From Candidatus Edwardsiibacteriota bacterium (lineage in GTDB: Bacteria > Edwardsbacteria > AC1 > EtOH8), in the NCBI GenBank assembly GCA_020053305.1, contig JAGVNJ010000019.1, positions 1 through 64,000 of the forward strand: a stretch of 64,000 nt of DNA, in the 5' to 3' direction. This document shows, in pieces, positions 42,542 to 50,826 of the stretch (within the stretch, counting starts at the first letter, position 1; every line of letters begins with the position of its first letter). Below the pieces are notes generated by a model, which did not search any database, was not told where the DNA came from, and was given only the letters and a program-made list of their open reading frames with translations. Position numbers and translations under genes: made by a program.

Positions 42542-43602
42542 ACCACGTCGCCGGACAAATACCCTACCGGATGTTCCGGGCCTGGGGATGGCCGGTGGTC
42601 CTGCCGCTGAACTACACCATCAGCCTGACCACCCGGTGCAATTACCGCTGCGCCACCTGCCGGATATATGAGTCGCATCTTTCCGCGATGACCATCGATG
42701 AATATCGGAAGCTTTTCATCTCCCTGGGGCGTTCGCCCTACTGGGTCACTTTCTCCGGTGGCGAGCCTTTTTTGAGGGACGATCTGGGTGACATCGTTGA
42801 TCTGTGCTGCAGGGTATGCCGTCCCCGACTGGTGAACATCCCGACCAACGGAAGCCTGCCCCAAAGGACGGCGGAAGTGATGAAGGAGCTGGCCATCCGG
42901 CATCCCGGGGTGGATTTCATCGTCAATGTTTCCCTGGATTCAACCGGGGAGGAACAGAACAGCATCCGCGGCAGCGGGGATGCCTGGAGTAATGCCGTCA
43001 CCACCATCGAGGCCCTGAAGAAGGACCAGCCGGCCAATCTCCTGATAGGAATCGGCACGGTCATCTCCAAAAGCAACCTCGATGGGTTCATCGAGCGGCG
43101 AAAAGAGCTGGCTGAACTGGGGGCCAATTCCATGGTGGCCGAGGTGGCCGAAACCCGGGCCGAGCTGCTGAACCAGGGCCTGGACATCACCCCGTCCCCG
43201 GAGGAATATAAGCCGATAGCCGATCATCTGATCAAAGATATCAACTTAAACAAGAAGAAGGGTTGGGCCGGGATCGCCCAGTCATTCCGCCGGCAGTACT
43301 ACGGTTATGTTTACAGGATACTGCAGGGCCAAAGCGGCCTGCCTTGCTATGCCGGATTTGCCTCGGCCCAGATAATGCCGGACGGCGCGGTCTGGGGCTG
43401 CTGCATCAAGGGCGATGTGATGGGTCGGCTGGCTGATCACGGCTTTAATTTCAAAAAGCTGTGGGGCTCGCCCCAGGCCAGCCAAACAAGGAAAATGATC
43501 AAAGCCAGAAAATGCGCCTGCCCCCTGGCCAGTGCTTCGTACACCAATATGATATTCGACCTTCCGGCCTCCCTGAAAGTGATCCGGGATATGATCTTCT
43601 AA
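42538..43602 (+). CDS. Radical SAM protein
   Basis: GTG 42538, with GGAGG 7 nt upstream and a 4-nt overlap with the GT2 gene, starts a 354-residue radical SAM enzyme. The 4Fe-4S motif is CNYRCATC (CX3CX2C) near residue 32; the GGEP motif is SGGEPFLRDDL. C-terminal cysteines (WGCCIKGDVMG; CACPLA) suggest a partial SPASM-type auxiliary cluster. Enzymes of this type modify peptides, sugars or lipids. Its position between two transferase genes suggests a modification step in glycoconjugate synthesis. Confidence 0.88.
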   Translation: MNHVAGQIPYRMFRAWGWPVVLPLNYTISLTTRCNYRCATCRIYESHLSAMTIDEYRKLFISLGRSPYWVTFSGGEPFLRDDLGDIVDLCCRVCRPRLVNIPTNGSLPQRTAEVMKELAIRHPGVDFIVNVSLDSTGEEQNSIRGSGDAWSNAVTTIEALKKDQPANLLIGIGTVISKSNLDGFIERRKELAELGANSMVAEVAETRAELLNQGLDITPSPEEYKPIADHLIKDINLNKKKGWAGIAQSFRRQYYGYVYRILQGQSGLPCYAGFASAQIMPDGAVWGCCIKGDVMGRLADHGFNFKKLWGSPQASQTRKMIKARKCACPLASASYTNMIFDLPASLKVIRDMIF

Positions 43603-43621
43603 CAATATTGATATATCCCCA

Positions 43622-44623
43622 ATGATTCGTTTTATAATATCCCTGATCAAACAAACGACCGCCGTTGTTCTGTGGCTGTTGCTGAATATTCCGCTTAACA
43701 TCTTTATTCTGTTTGTTTTTATACGGCAGGTCCTGTCGGGCAGAAAACCGGTCGTCACGGAACCGGTTCCTGACGATTCCGATGCCCGGATCAGGCTTTT
43801 TGTGGAGAATAACCTTAGATATATGGCCCCCCGCCGGGGGGACGAAGGGCTGGGGACGAAGTACGAAAGAATAATGGTTGACGGCCTGCTGGGCCGGATA
43901 GCCGGACAGTACGGAATAAAATCAGCCCTGGAATCTCCGGCCGACGGCATAACCGGGATCCCGGGGGCCAATAGCCTGGCGCTGGCCGGTCATTTGTCCC
44001 GGCCGATGAACTTGACCAATCCCTCCTTGCTATTATTGCAGGAAGCCGGGGCCACCTGGAAGGGCAAGGGTCTGGGCGACCAGGTCCGCATTATTCAAAG
44101 CCGGGTGGCGGCGCTGCCCTTTGCCGATGGGAGCCATGAGCTGTCCTGGAGCTTCTGCATGCTGGAAAAGATGAATGATCCGGTGGCATATCTAAAAGAG
44201 CTGTCCCGGGTGAGCTCAAAGATCGTCCTGATGGTCACCATCAACAATAACAACTTGGGGAATGCCCTGCACCGGCGCTATCATGCGATAAGAAAAACGC
44301 CCTGGGATCACGGTCGTATCGACATGACCAGAACGTTCGGGATGATAAATGCCTTTGCCCAGGCTGGCCTGGAGATTCTGGAGACCGGGGCGGTCGACGT
44401 TCCTCCCTCGATGGACACCCAGGATATGCCCTTGAAGGATGATATCGCAGCGGTGGTCCGGTTGTTCGGAAGGAAATGGGAATGGGGACTGCACAATAAA
44501 GCCGAAAATAAATCCGATCTGCTGGGTTGCTTTTGTTGGCTGGAGGCCAATCTGCCGCTCTGGTTCAAGAGGCTCAATGCCCACCATATATATGTCATCG
44601 GAAAAGTAAGGGACGGATCATAG
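43622..44623 (+). CDS. Methyltransferase-like protein with degenerate SAM site
   Basis: The 333-residue protein begins with one or two hydrophobic helices (IISLIKQTTAVVLWLLLNIPLNIFILFVFI). The middle resembles the second half of methyltransferase family 11: IIQSRVAALPFADGSHELSWSFCMLEKMNDPVAYLKELSRV followed by IVLMVTINNNNLG. The expected motif I (E/DxGxGxG) is absent; the equivalent region reads GITGIPGANSLALAGHL. It may have lost catalysis or may bind another ligand. It lies between two radical SAM genes, 6 nt before the next. Confidence 0.65.
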   Translation: MIRFIISLIKQTTAVVLWLLLNIPLNIFILFVFIRQVLSGRKPVVTEPVPDDSDARIRLFVENNLRYMAPRRGDEGLGTKYERIMVDGLLGRIAGQYGIKSALESPADGITGIPGANSLALAGHLSRPMNLTNPSLLLLQEAGATWKGKGLGDQVRIIQSRVAALPFADGSHELSWSFCMLEKMNDPVAYLKELSRVSSKIVLMVTINNNNLGNALHRRYHAIRKTPWDHGRIDMTRTFGMINAFAQAGLEILETGAVDVPPSMDTQDMPLKDDIAAVVRLFGRKWEWGLHNKAENKSDLLGCFCWLEANLPLWFKRLNAHHIYVIGKVRDGS

Positions 44624-44629
44624 ATCATT

Positions 44630-45700
44630 ATGCCCAAAACAAAGGTCTCCTATCCCTGGGGAAATAATTATTTCTGGAATCTGCTGAAACGGTTCGTATT
44701 TACGCCATATTTCAGCTGCCGGAAATTTTATAATCTGATGCTGGGCTCGGCCCAGAATTTCCTGCTTCCCGAAAGGGCCTTTGCCCGGCCGGTAAAGATG
44801 ATCATCGAGCCATCCGGCCGGTGCAATCTGAATTGCCCGCTGTGTCCAACCGGCCGGAGGCTGGACGGCAGAAAAGAAACCAATCTGGGGCTCGATATTT
44901 TTAAAAAAGCCGTCGACCCTTTGATTCCGTATCTTTACGAAGTATATTTGTATAACTGGGGCGAGCCCCTGCTGAACCCCAGACTGTTCGAGATGGTCAG
45001 ATACTGTTCCCAAAGGCGCATTCGGACGGTGGTCTCCACCAATCTGACGCTTTTTGAAAACCGGATGATGAACCCCCTGATGGAATCCGGGCTGGATACC
45101 CTGATAGTATCCCTTGACGGGGTCTCGGCCGGAAGCTATTTACAATACCGCCGTCGGGGGGATTTTGAAAAGGTCATCGGAAATCTGAAATCCATCGCCC
45201 ACGAGAGGGCCCGGCTGGGGGCCAGACGGCCCCGGTTGATATGGCAGTTCATCGTATTTGGTCACAATGAGTCTGAGATCCCCCAGGCCATCGCTATGGC
45301 GAAACAGCTGGGGATCGATGAGATCAAATTCATCGCTCCTTTTGCAAGAATGGATACCCTGGCTTATAGCGCTGCCGATATGAAACGGGAGGAATTAGAT
45401 GATTATCTGCCACGGGACCAGCGGTATCACTTATACCTGTCCAATAAAAAAGCCCCTCGAAAAGCTGTTCCCTGTCCCTTTCTGTGGAACCAGATAGCTA
45501 TAAGGACCGACGGGGGCGTTGCTCCCTGTTGCGGCAGTTATCATAAGGATGATGATTTCGGCTCCCTGTCCAACAGCGACATCATGGCCGTATGGAATAA
45601 TGAAAAATATCAACAGGCCCGAAAAACATTGAGGACCGGAGGATGGTTTAAAAGCCATACCATTTGTGATCAATGCATAATAAACGACCCCTACAAATAA
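44630..45700 (+). CDS. Radical SAM/SPASM protein
   Basis: The 356-residue protein has the radical SAM motif CNLNCPLCPTGRR near residue 64, the GGEP-equivalent NWGEPLLNPRL and a C-terminal SPASM-type region (CPFLWNQIAIRTDGGVAPCCGSYHKDD and CDQCII). The first 60 residues are hydrophobic-aromatic (YFWNLLKRFVFTPYFSCRKFYNLMLGSAQNF) and may lie on the membrane. Related enzymes modify lipids, sugars or peptides. It is followed after 1 nt by a DUF362 gene. Confidence 0.88.
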   Translation: MPKTKVSYPWGNNYFWNLLKRFVFTPYFSCRKFYNLMLGSAQNFLLPERAFARPVKMIIEPSGRCNLNCPLCPTGRRLDGRKETNLGLDIFKKAVDPLIPYLYEVYLYNWGEPLLNPRLFEMVRYCSQRRIRTVVSTNLTLFENRMMNPLMESGLDTLIVSLDGVSAGSYLQYRRRGDFEKVIGNLKSIAHERARLGARRPRLIWQFIVFGHNESEIPQAIAMAKQLGIDEIKFIAPFARMDTLAYSAADMKREELDDYLPRDQRYHLYLSNKKAPRKAVPCPFLWNQIAIRTDGGVAPCCGSYHKDDDFGSLSNSDIMAVWNNEKYQQARKTLRTGGWFKSHTICDQCIINDPYK

Positions 45701-45701
45701 G

Positions 45702-46853
45702 ATGCCCGATATATATTTAAAAAAATTCAAACACCTTTCGCATTTCACCGGTTGGCTGAAAGGACTGCCGTTGGATATCCCCCTGGACCGCCCGGTGGTG
45801 CTGAAGCCCAATCTGGTCTATCCCATCAGTTGGAAAAGCGGGGTGGTCAGCGATGTCCGGCTGGTCGGGATGCTGATAGAACACCTGAGGGAGCTGGGGG
45901 TAAGATCAATCACTATGGCCGAGGGACCCGGGCTGGGGGTGGATGCCGCCGAGGCCTTTATTCAGAGCGGTTTTTCGGCCCTGTCCCGGGAAATGAATGT
46001 CCCCCTGATCGACCTGAATAAGGCCAAACGCTATTCCGTAAAATGGTACGACGGGGAACTGCAGCTTCCGGAGATATTCCGGGATGCCTATTATATAAAT
46101 CTTCCCAAGCTCAAGACCCATTTGAACACCTTGGTAACCCTGAGTCTGAAGAACCAGAAGGGATTATTGGCCCATACCGACAAGAAAATATTTCACCGGA
46201 ACGGGCTGCACCGCCCGGTGGCCGAACTGCTTTCAGCGGTCAGGCCCGATCTGACGATTTTGGACGGATTTCTGGCCCTGGAGGGGGACGGTCCTCTGGC
46301 CGGGGGCCGCAAGGTCAAGCTGGGGGCCATTGTTATCGGGACCGACCCGGTGGCGGTGGACAGCGCCGGCTGCCGGTTGATGGGCATAGACCCTATGGAG
46401 GTCGAGCATCTGAAGCTGGCATGCGAAATGGGGCTGGGCAGCGTCGAGCCTGTCATTATAGGGGACCAGTTAAAAGATTGCGCCAGAATTTTCAAACGGC
46501 CGGAGATGGAACTGCTCCGGATCATGGGCCTGCATAACCAGCGGACCCCGCTGGCCTGCAGTATGTGCGGAGGAGCGGCCCGGGAGGGTTTGATCTCCTC
46601 GGCAAAAAAACCCGGCAAGTGGGTCAGGAACCTGATGCCGGTGCTGTGGCAGATGGCCTTCGGCCGGATAAACTTCGTGTACGGCCGGGAGGCATCCCTG
46701 CCCAAAGATCGCCAGAAAGTGATCGCAGTCGGCGACTGTACCCGGCATCTTAAGGATGACCCCGGCGTGATCTGGGTGGAGGGCTGCCCGCCTTCGCCCG
46801 AGATGCTGGTGGTGGCCTTTGGTAAACTAAGGAAAAGAAGGAAGTGTGTATAA
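45702..46853 (+). CDS. DUF362-domain protein
   Basis: The 383-residue protein has the DUF362 pattern: VVLKPNLVYPISWKSGVVSDVRLVGMLIEHL, TMAEGPG, YYINLPKLKTHLNTLVTLSLKNQKGLL and PDLTILDGFLALEGDGPLAGGRKVKLGAIVIGTDPVAVDSAGCRLMG. The C-terminal part has CSMCGGA, which may hold a metal. The ferredoxin-like CX2CX2CX3C cluster of many DUF362 proteins is not seen. The reaction is unknown. It starts 1 nt after the radical SAM gene and is probably co-translated. Confidence 0.85.
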   Translation: MPDIYLKKFKHLSHFTGWLKGLPLDIPLDRPVVLKPNLVYPISWKSGVVSDVRLVGMLIEHLRELGVRSITMAEGPGLGVDAAEAFIQSGFSALSREMNVPLIDLNKAKRYSVKWYDGELQLPEIFRDAYYINLPKLKTHLNTLVTLSLKNQKGLLAHTDKKIFHRNGLHRPVAELLSAVRPDLTILDGFLALEGDGPLAGGRKVKLGAIVIGTDPVAVDSAGCRLMGIDPMEVEHLKLACEMGLGSVEPVIIGDQLKDCARIFKRPEMELLRIMGLHNQRTPLACSMCGGAAREGLISSAKKPGKWVRNLMPVLWQMAFGRINFVYGREASLPKDRQKVIAVGDCTRHLKDDPGVIWVEGCPPSPEMLVVAFGKLRKRRKCV

Positions 46854-46961
46854 AAATAAACCTATACGCTATTTACGAGGAACCTTCCGGAGCCCCACAC
46901 ATAAGGATGTACTTGTCGCAACAAATAAATGCAGTCTATAAAACCAATTAAATATTCACCA

Positions 46962-47444
46962 ATGAATCAGAATAACTTTGCGTTTATTGACAGCCAGAAC
47001 CTGAATCTGGCGATACGAGAGCAAGAATGGAAGCTGGACTATAAACGGTTCCGCGTCTATCTCCATGACAAATACCATGTGACGAAGGCATTTCTGTTCA
47101 TCGGGTTTGTCAGCACCAACCAGGACCTGTATCTGTCGTTGCAGGATTACGGTTACCTGCTGGTTTTCAAGCCGACGCTGTATCTGCCCAGCGGCAAGGT
47201 GAAAGGCAACGTCGACGCCGAGCTGGTGCTGCATACCATGATCGAGTACCCGAACTATGACAAGGCGGTGGTCGTTACCGGCGACGGGGATTTTTACTGC
47301 CTGGTCGACCATTTAAAAAAGCACGACAAGCTGGAGAAGCTGATCGTGCCCGATGAAAAACGGTATTCCTCACTGCTGCGGCGGTTCATTCCGGACATCG
47401 CCTTTATGAACGGCCTGCGCGCCAAGCTGGAATACCGTAAATGA
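46962..47444 (+). CDS. NYN-domain (LabA/DUF88-like) protein
   Basis: The 160-residue PIN-like NYN protein starts with NNFAFIDSQNLNLAI. Acidic positions needed for metal binding are the Asp in FIDSQN, the Asp in GNVDAELVLHTM and two Asp in VVVTGDGDFYCLVDHLKK. NYN proteins are predicted or proven ribonucleases. ATG 46962 places the first Asp near the N-terminus as in the family; ATG 46929 is possible. Neither start has a strong ribosome-binding site. It stands alone within the glycan region with a hairpin just after it, so it may be an independent insertion. Confidence 0.85.
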   Translation: MNQNNFAFIDSQNLNLAIREQEWKLDYKRFRVYLHDKYHVTKAFLFIGFVSTNQDLYLSLQDYGYLLVFKPTLYLPSGKVKGNVDAELVLHTMIEYPNYDKAVVVTGDGDFYCLVDHLKKHDKLEKLIVPDEKRYSSLLRRFIPDIAFMNGLRAKLEYRK

Positions 47445-47448
47445 AAAA

Positions 47449-47488
47449 GGGGACATTAACCTTCGGACGAGCCTTAGGTGTGGTCCCC
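47449..47488 (+). repeat. Hairpin after the NYN gene
   Basis: GGGGAC (47449-47454) pairs with GTCCCC (47483-47488), and inner ACCT pairs with AGGT. No T-tract follows, so a simple terminator is doubtful. It begins 4 nt after the NYN stop codon. Confidence 0.5.
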
Positions 47489-47561
47489 CATCGTGATTCA
47501 ACTATATTATAATGCCGGGCGGCCGTCTTGTCAAGTAATTATTCAAAATATTTTTAGCATT

Positions 47562-47906
47562 ATGATCAACCGCAGCGTAGTAATAGTCAAGGCCAGGCAG
47601 CCTTTTGTTAACTGGCTGGCGATGCTGCCCGATTCCGTCGCCGTATGCCTGGAGGAGCTTAACCAGGAACCCAACGCGTACCTGATACCGGAATACGAAG
47701 AGGAAGCGGAACGGGAGGGGATAATGTGGAATTATTCCCTGGAAATATTCGAACAGCAAATCTACGAATGGAGCCGGGACAAAAACACATGGCCGGCGAT
47801 AATGGACTATGTGGCCTTTAAACAATGGTTCCAGCTGGAATATGCGCCGTTTGTTTTTGACATAGCCGGTGACATAGCCATGCTGTTCGATGACGAGGAT
47901 GAGTAA
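47562..47906 (+). CDS. Small conserved acidic protein of unknown function
   Basis: ATG 47562 starts a 114-residue protein: INRSVVIVKARQPFVNWLAMLPDSVAVCLEELNQEPNAYLIPEYEEEAEREG, ending in an acidic tail (LFDDEDE). The pattern of a strand RSVVIVKARQPFVNWL followed by acidic and aromatic residues matches a small family of hypothetical proteins I recall from deltaproteobacterial genomes; no function is known to me. The track start at 47478 lies in the hairpin region and has no support. It lies 24 nt before a B12-binding radical SAM gene. Confidence 0.7.
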   Translation: MINRSVVIVKARQPFVNWLAMLPDSVAVCLEELNQEPNAYLIPEYEEEAEREGIMWNYSLEIFEQQIYEWSRDKNTWPAIMDYVAFKQWFQLEYAPFVFDIAGDIAMLFDDEDE

Positions 47907-47930
47907 AAGATAGGAAATGATTATATTGCC

Positions 47931-49310
47931 ATGGCCAAAGTAATGCTCTTAAATCCCCCGGGGGACCGGATATACCTCAGGGACAGCTACTGCAGCAAGG
48001 TCTCCAAGGCGGCCTACCTGACCCCGCCCGTCGATCTGCTGATGATCAGCGGCTATCTGGGCGGGCGGCATGAAATTGTTGCGCTTGACGCCATGGCCGA
48101 CAGGCTCGCTTTTGATTCTGCCATGGGAAGAATAGCGGCCAGCCGCCCGGGTTTTATTATTTCCCTTTTTGGACTGGCTTCGTTCGACAATGACATTGCT
48201 TTTTTCAAACTGATCAAGAAGGCCCTGCCCCGGGTCAAACTTCTAATAAGCGGCGATGCCGGGTTCGATGATACCGAAAAGCTTTTAAGCGATAATACTT
48301 TCATCGATGCTGTTCTGTTGGACTATGCTTCGACTGGATGGCTTCCCTATCTGGATGGCGATGAAAAAAACTCTGTTGATATCGCTTTTTTGTCGAAAGG
48401 AGCATATTGCTGCCGGCGCAGCGCCCGGGCAGAGGAGTATTCCGCAGGCGTTCCCAGGCATGAGATATTTCCTTATAAAAAATACCGGATGCCGTTCGCC
48501 CGCAGTCTGCCTTATACCGGGGTGGTCACTGATTTCGGTTGCCCCTTCAAATGCGATTTCTGCCTGATCGGCCAGCTGCCTTATAAAATGAGGCCGGTGG
48601 AAGAAGTATTGGATGAACTGGAATATCTTAAAGGTCTGGGCATCAAATATTTTTCCTTCGGAGACCAGACCTTTGGAGTTGACCGCAAAAGAACGGCGCT
48701 CCTGCTGGAGGGGATGAATAAAAGGGAGATTGGCCTGCCCTGGGGCTGTTTCTCCCGGGCCGATCTTTTGGCCGAGGATAAATTGCTGTTGATGAAACAG
48801 GCCGGATGTGAATTGCTGATGATAGGAGTGGAATCCGGCAGCCAAGGACTGCTGGACCGGTATCACAAGAACACTACTCTGGAAACCATCCGTCGGGCAT
48901 TTGCCCTTTGCCGGAAGCACCGGATCAGGACAGTGGCCACCTTCATCATCGGACTGCCGGGCGAGACCCGCCAGACGTATGATCAGACAATGAAACTTGC
49001 CTTGGAGCTTGATCCTGATTTCGCCTCCTTCAATCTGCCGGTGGCCAAACCGCTGACGCCCTTAAAATACATGGCCGAAAAGGAAAACTGGGATATTTCC
49101 CGCCAGGGGGACCAGTCAAACGAGGCCGGGATAGTGTCCAGTGAGGTTTCCCCGGAGATGATGAAACAGTGGCAGAAAGAGGCTGTCCGGAAATTTTATC
49201 TGAGGCCGGAGTATCTTATAAAAAGGTTACTGTCTATGCGGTCCTTAACCGAATTAAGGATCAACCTGCAGGAGGCGGCAGGAATATTTTTTAAGAGGCA
49301 GGCGGCATGA
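47931..49310 (+). CDS. B12-binding-type radical SAM protein
   Basis: The 459-residue protein has an N-terminal cobalamin-binding-like Rossmann domain (VMLLNPPGDRIYLRDSYCSKV, DLLMISGYLGGRHEIVALDAM), although the classical DxHxxG motif is not seen. A radical SAM domain with FGCPFKCDFCLIG (CX3CX2C) near residue 202 follows, and GVESGSQGLLDRYHKNTTLETIRRAF and ATFIIGLPGETRQTYDQTM are typical of the class. Such enzymes methylate or rearrange unactivated carbons in lipids, sugars or cofactors. It overlaps the GT2 gene that follows by 4 nt. Confidence 0.87.
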   Translation: MAKVMLLNPPGDRIYLRDSYCSKVSKAAYLTPPVDLLMISGYLGGRHEIVALDAMADRLAFDSAMGRIAASRPGFIISLFGLASFDNDIAFFKLIKKALPRVKLLISGDAGFDDTEKLLSDNTFIDAVLLDYASTGWLPYLDGDEKNSVDIAFLSKGAYCCRRSARAEEYSAGVPRHEIFPYKKYRMPFARSLPYTGVVTDFGCPFKCDFCLIGQLPYKMRPVEEVLDELEYLKGLGIKYFSFGDQTFGVDRKRTALLLEGMNKREIGLPWGCFSRADLLAEDKLLLMKQAGCELLMIGVESGSQGLLDRYHKNTTLETIRRAFALCRKHRIRTVATFIIGLPGETRQTYDQTMKLALELDPDFASFNLPVAKPLTPLKYMAEKENWDISRQGDQSNEAGIVSSEVSPEMMKQWQKEAVRKFYLRPEYLIKRLLSMRSLTELRINLQEAAGIFFKRQAA

Positions 49311-50032
49311 AGACTATGGTTATGATCCCGACCTACTGTGAGGCCGAAAATATTGAACGGCTGATAGGACAGATATTCGGCTATGCCTCCCAGGTTGATA
49401 TTCTGGTGGTGGACGATAGTTCCCCCGATGGCACTGGACAATTAATTGATAAACTATCGGTCGAAAATCCGCGGATTCACGTTTTGCATAGAAAGAAACT
49501 GCGGGGAAGGGGCCTGGCCGGGATAGCCGGGCTGCGCTATGCCTTGAACTGGGGGGCCGAGGCCGTTGTGGAGATGGATGCCGACTTCTCTCATGATCCG
49601 AAATATCTGCCGGCCCTGCTGGACGGCTTGAACCAGGCCGATGTGGTGCTGGGCTCCAGATTCGTCAAGGGCGGGGCCGATGTGGGGCGGGGCTTCGTGC
49701 GTCATGCCATCACCGTATTCGCCAACTGGTATATCCGCCTGGTGCTGAAGATCGGGATAAGGGACTGCACTTCCGGCTACCGGGTCTTCAAGCGGGAGGT
49801 GCTGGAGACCATAGACGTTGATTCCCTGATCTCCCGCGGCCCGGCCATCGTGCAGGAGATACTCTACAGCAGCATCCTGTCCGGGTTCCGGGTCAAGGAA
49901 GTGCCGATAGTGTTCATCGACCGGCAGCGGGGCAATTCCAGCTTCAACTTCAAGATCATGTTTGAGGGGTTCCTGATGATCCCCATTCTGCGCTACCTGG
50001 CCAAAAGCGAAAAGTGGGGCCAATTGCGTTGA
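49307..50032 (+). CDS. Polyprenol-phosphate glycosyltransferase (GT2, DPM1-like)
   Basis: The 241-residue protein matches dolichol/polyprenol-phosphate mannose synthase: MIPTYCEAENIERLIGQI, ILVVDDSSPDGTGQLIDKL, EMDADFSHDPKYLPALL (DAD metal site), VLGSRFVKGG and DCTSGYRVFKREVLETID. It transfers a sugar to a polyprenol phosphate at the cytoplasmic side of the membrane, supplying donors for GT-C enzymes such as those encoded downstream (50827, 60073, 62357). There are no C-terminal membrane helices, as in the soluble subtype. It overlaps both neighbours. Confidence 0.9.
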   Translation: MKTMVMIPTYCEAENIERLIGQIFGYASQVDILVVDDSSPDGTGQLIDKLSVENPRIHVLHRKKLRGRGLAGIAGLRYALNWGAEAVVEMDADFSHDPKYLPALLDGLNQADVVLGSRFVKGGADVGRGFVRHAITVFANWYIRLVLKIGIRDCTSGYRVFKREVLETIDVDSLISRGPAIVQEILYSSILSGFRVKEVPIVFIDRQRGNSSFNFKIMFEGFLMIPILRYLAKSEKWGQLR

Positions 50033-50826
50033 GCGCCGGCAGGAAATATGATTCCGGCAACGCCTATTGGAATGAGGTGGCAGATAAGGTCGGCGGCTAT
50101 TATCTTATTCCCAAACTGGCCGAATATAAAAACCAGGAATATATTGATCTTATAGAGAAATGGGGGGTCGGCACTAATAAGACGATTTTAATTACCGACC
50201 TTTATGAAGCCGTCTTCGGCAATACCGGGATCTATGATTATCTTAACGGCATATCCACTGATATCCTGGGAATGGATATATCTGCCAAATTTTGTTTTAG
50301 GGCCATGGATAATTTCAAGCAGCAAAATGTTGAAATCGGAATCATATCGGGCGATGCCACAATGGCCCCTCTGGCAAGTGAAAGCGTGGAAGTAATAATT
50401 TCTCCCTCGACCTTCGACCATTTCCCACAGATAGATTTGGCCCTGAAGGAATGTTGCCGCATTTTGCGACCTGGGGGGAAATTGGTACTGGCGCTGAATT
50501 CCTCCAATAACCCTTTCTTCAAGCCGGGCGTTCGGCTGGCCGAAAGGGTCAAAAAACATGAATATCAGACCGATCATTTCTATTCCGTCAAACAGGCAAC
50601 AACCCTGCTGAAACAGGCTGGGTTTGCCATCGGGCGGTCGACAGCCATCATGCATGTTCCCATCGGGCTCACAACCCTGATCGAGTTTTTTGACGGAATC
50701 AACAACCCGATCACCGACAGGATCAACGGCATGATGATCGGCGCTTGCCGCAAATGGGGCCGGCTGAATACCCGGCTGAAATTGTTCACCGGTTGGTGGA
50801 TAGTGGTAGAGGGGGTCAAAAGATAG
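50029..50826 (+). CDS. SAM-dependent methyltransferase (type 11)
   Basis: TTG 50029 overlaps the stop of the GT2 gene (TTGA) and is preferred; GTG 50014 is the alternative in the ORF track. The 265-residue product has the Rossmann pattern with a divergent motif I (TILITDLYEAVFGNTGIYDYL), ILGMDISAKFCFRAMDN, GIISGDATMAPLASESVEVIISPSTFDHFPQIDLALKECCRILRPGGKLVLALNS and a helical C-terminus. The expected GxGxG is poorly kept (AVFGNTG), as in some glycan and quinone methyltransferases. Substrate unknown. Confidence 0.78.
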   Translation: MSAGRKYDSGNAYWNEVADKVGGYYLIPKLAEYKNQEYIDLIEKWGVGTNKTILITDLYEAVFGNTGIYDYLNGISTDILGMDISAKFCFRAMDNFKQQNVEIGIISGDATMAPLASESVEVIISPSTFDHFPQIDLALKECCRILRPGGKLVLALNSSNNPFFKPGVRLAERVKKHEYQTDHFYSVKQATTLLKQAGFAIGRSTAIMHVPIGLTTLIEFFDGINNPITDRINGMMIGACRKWGRLNTRLKLFTGWWIVVEGVKR

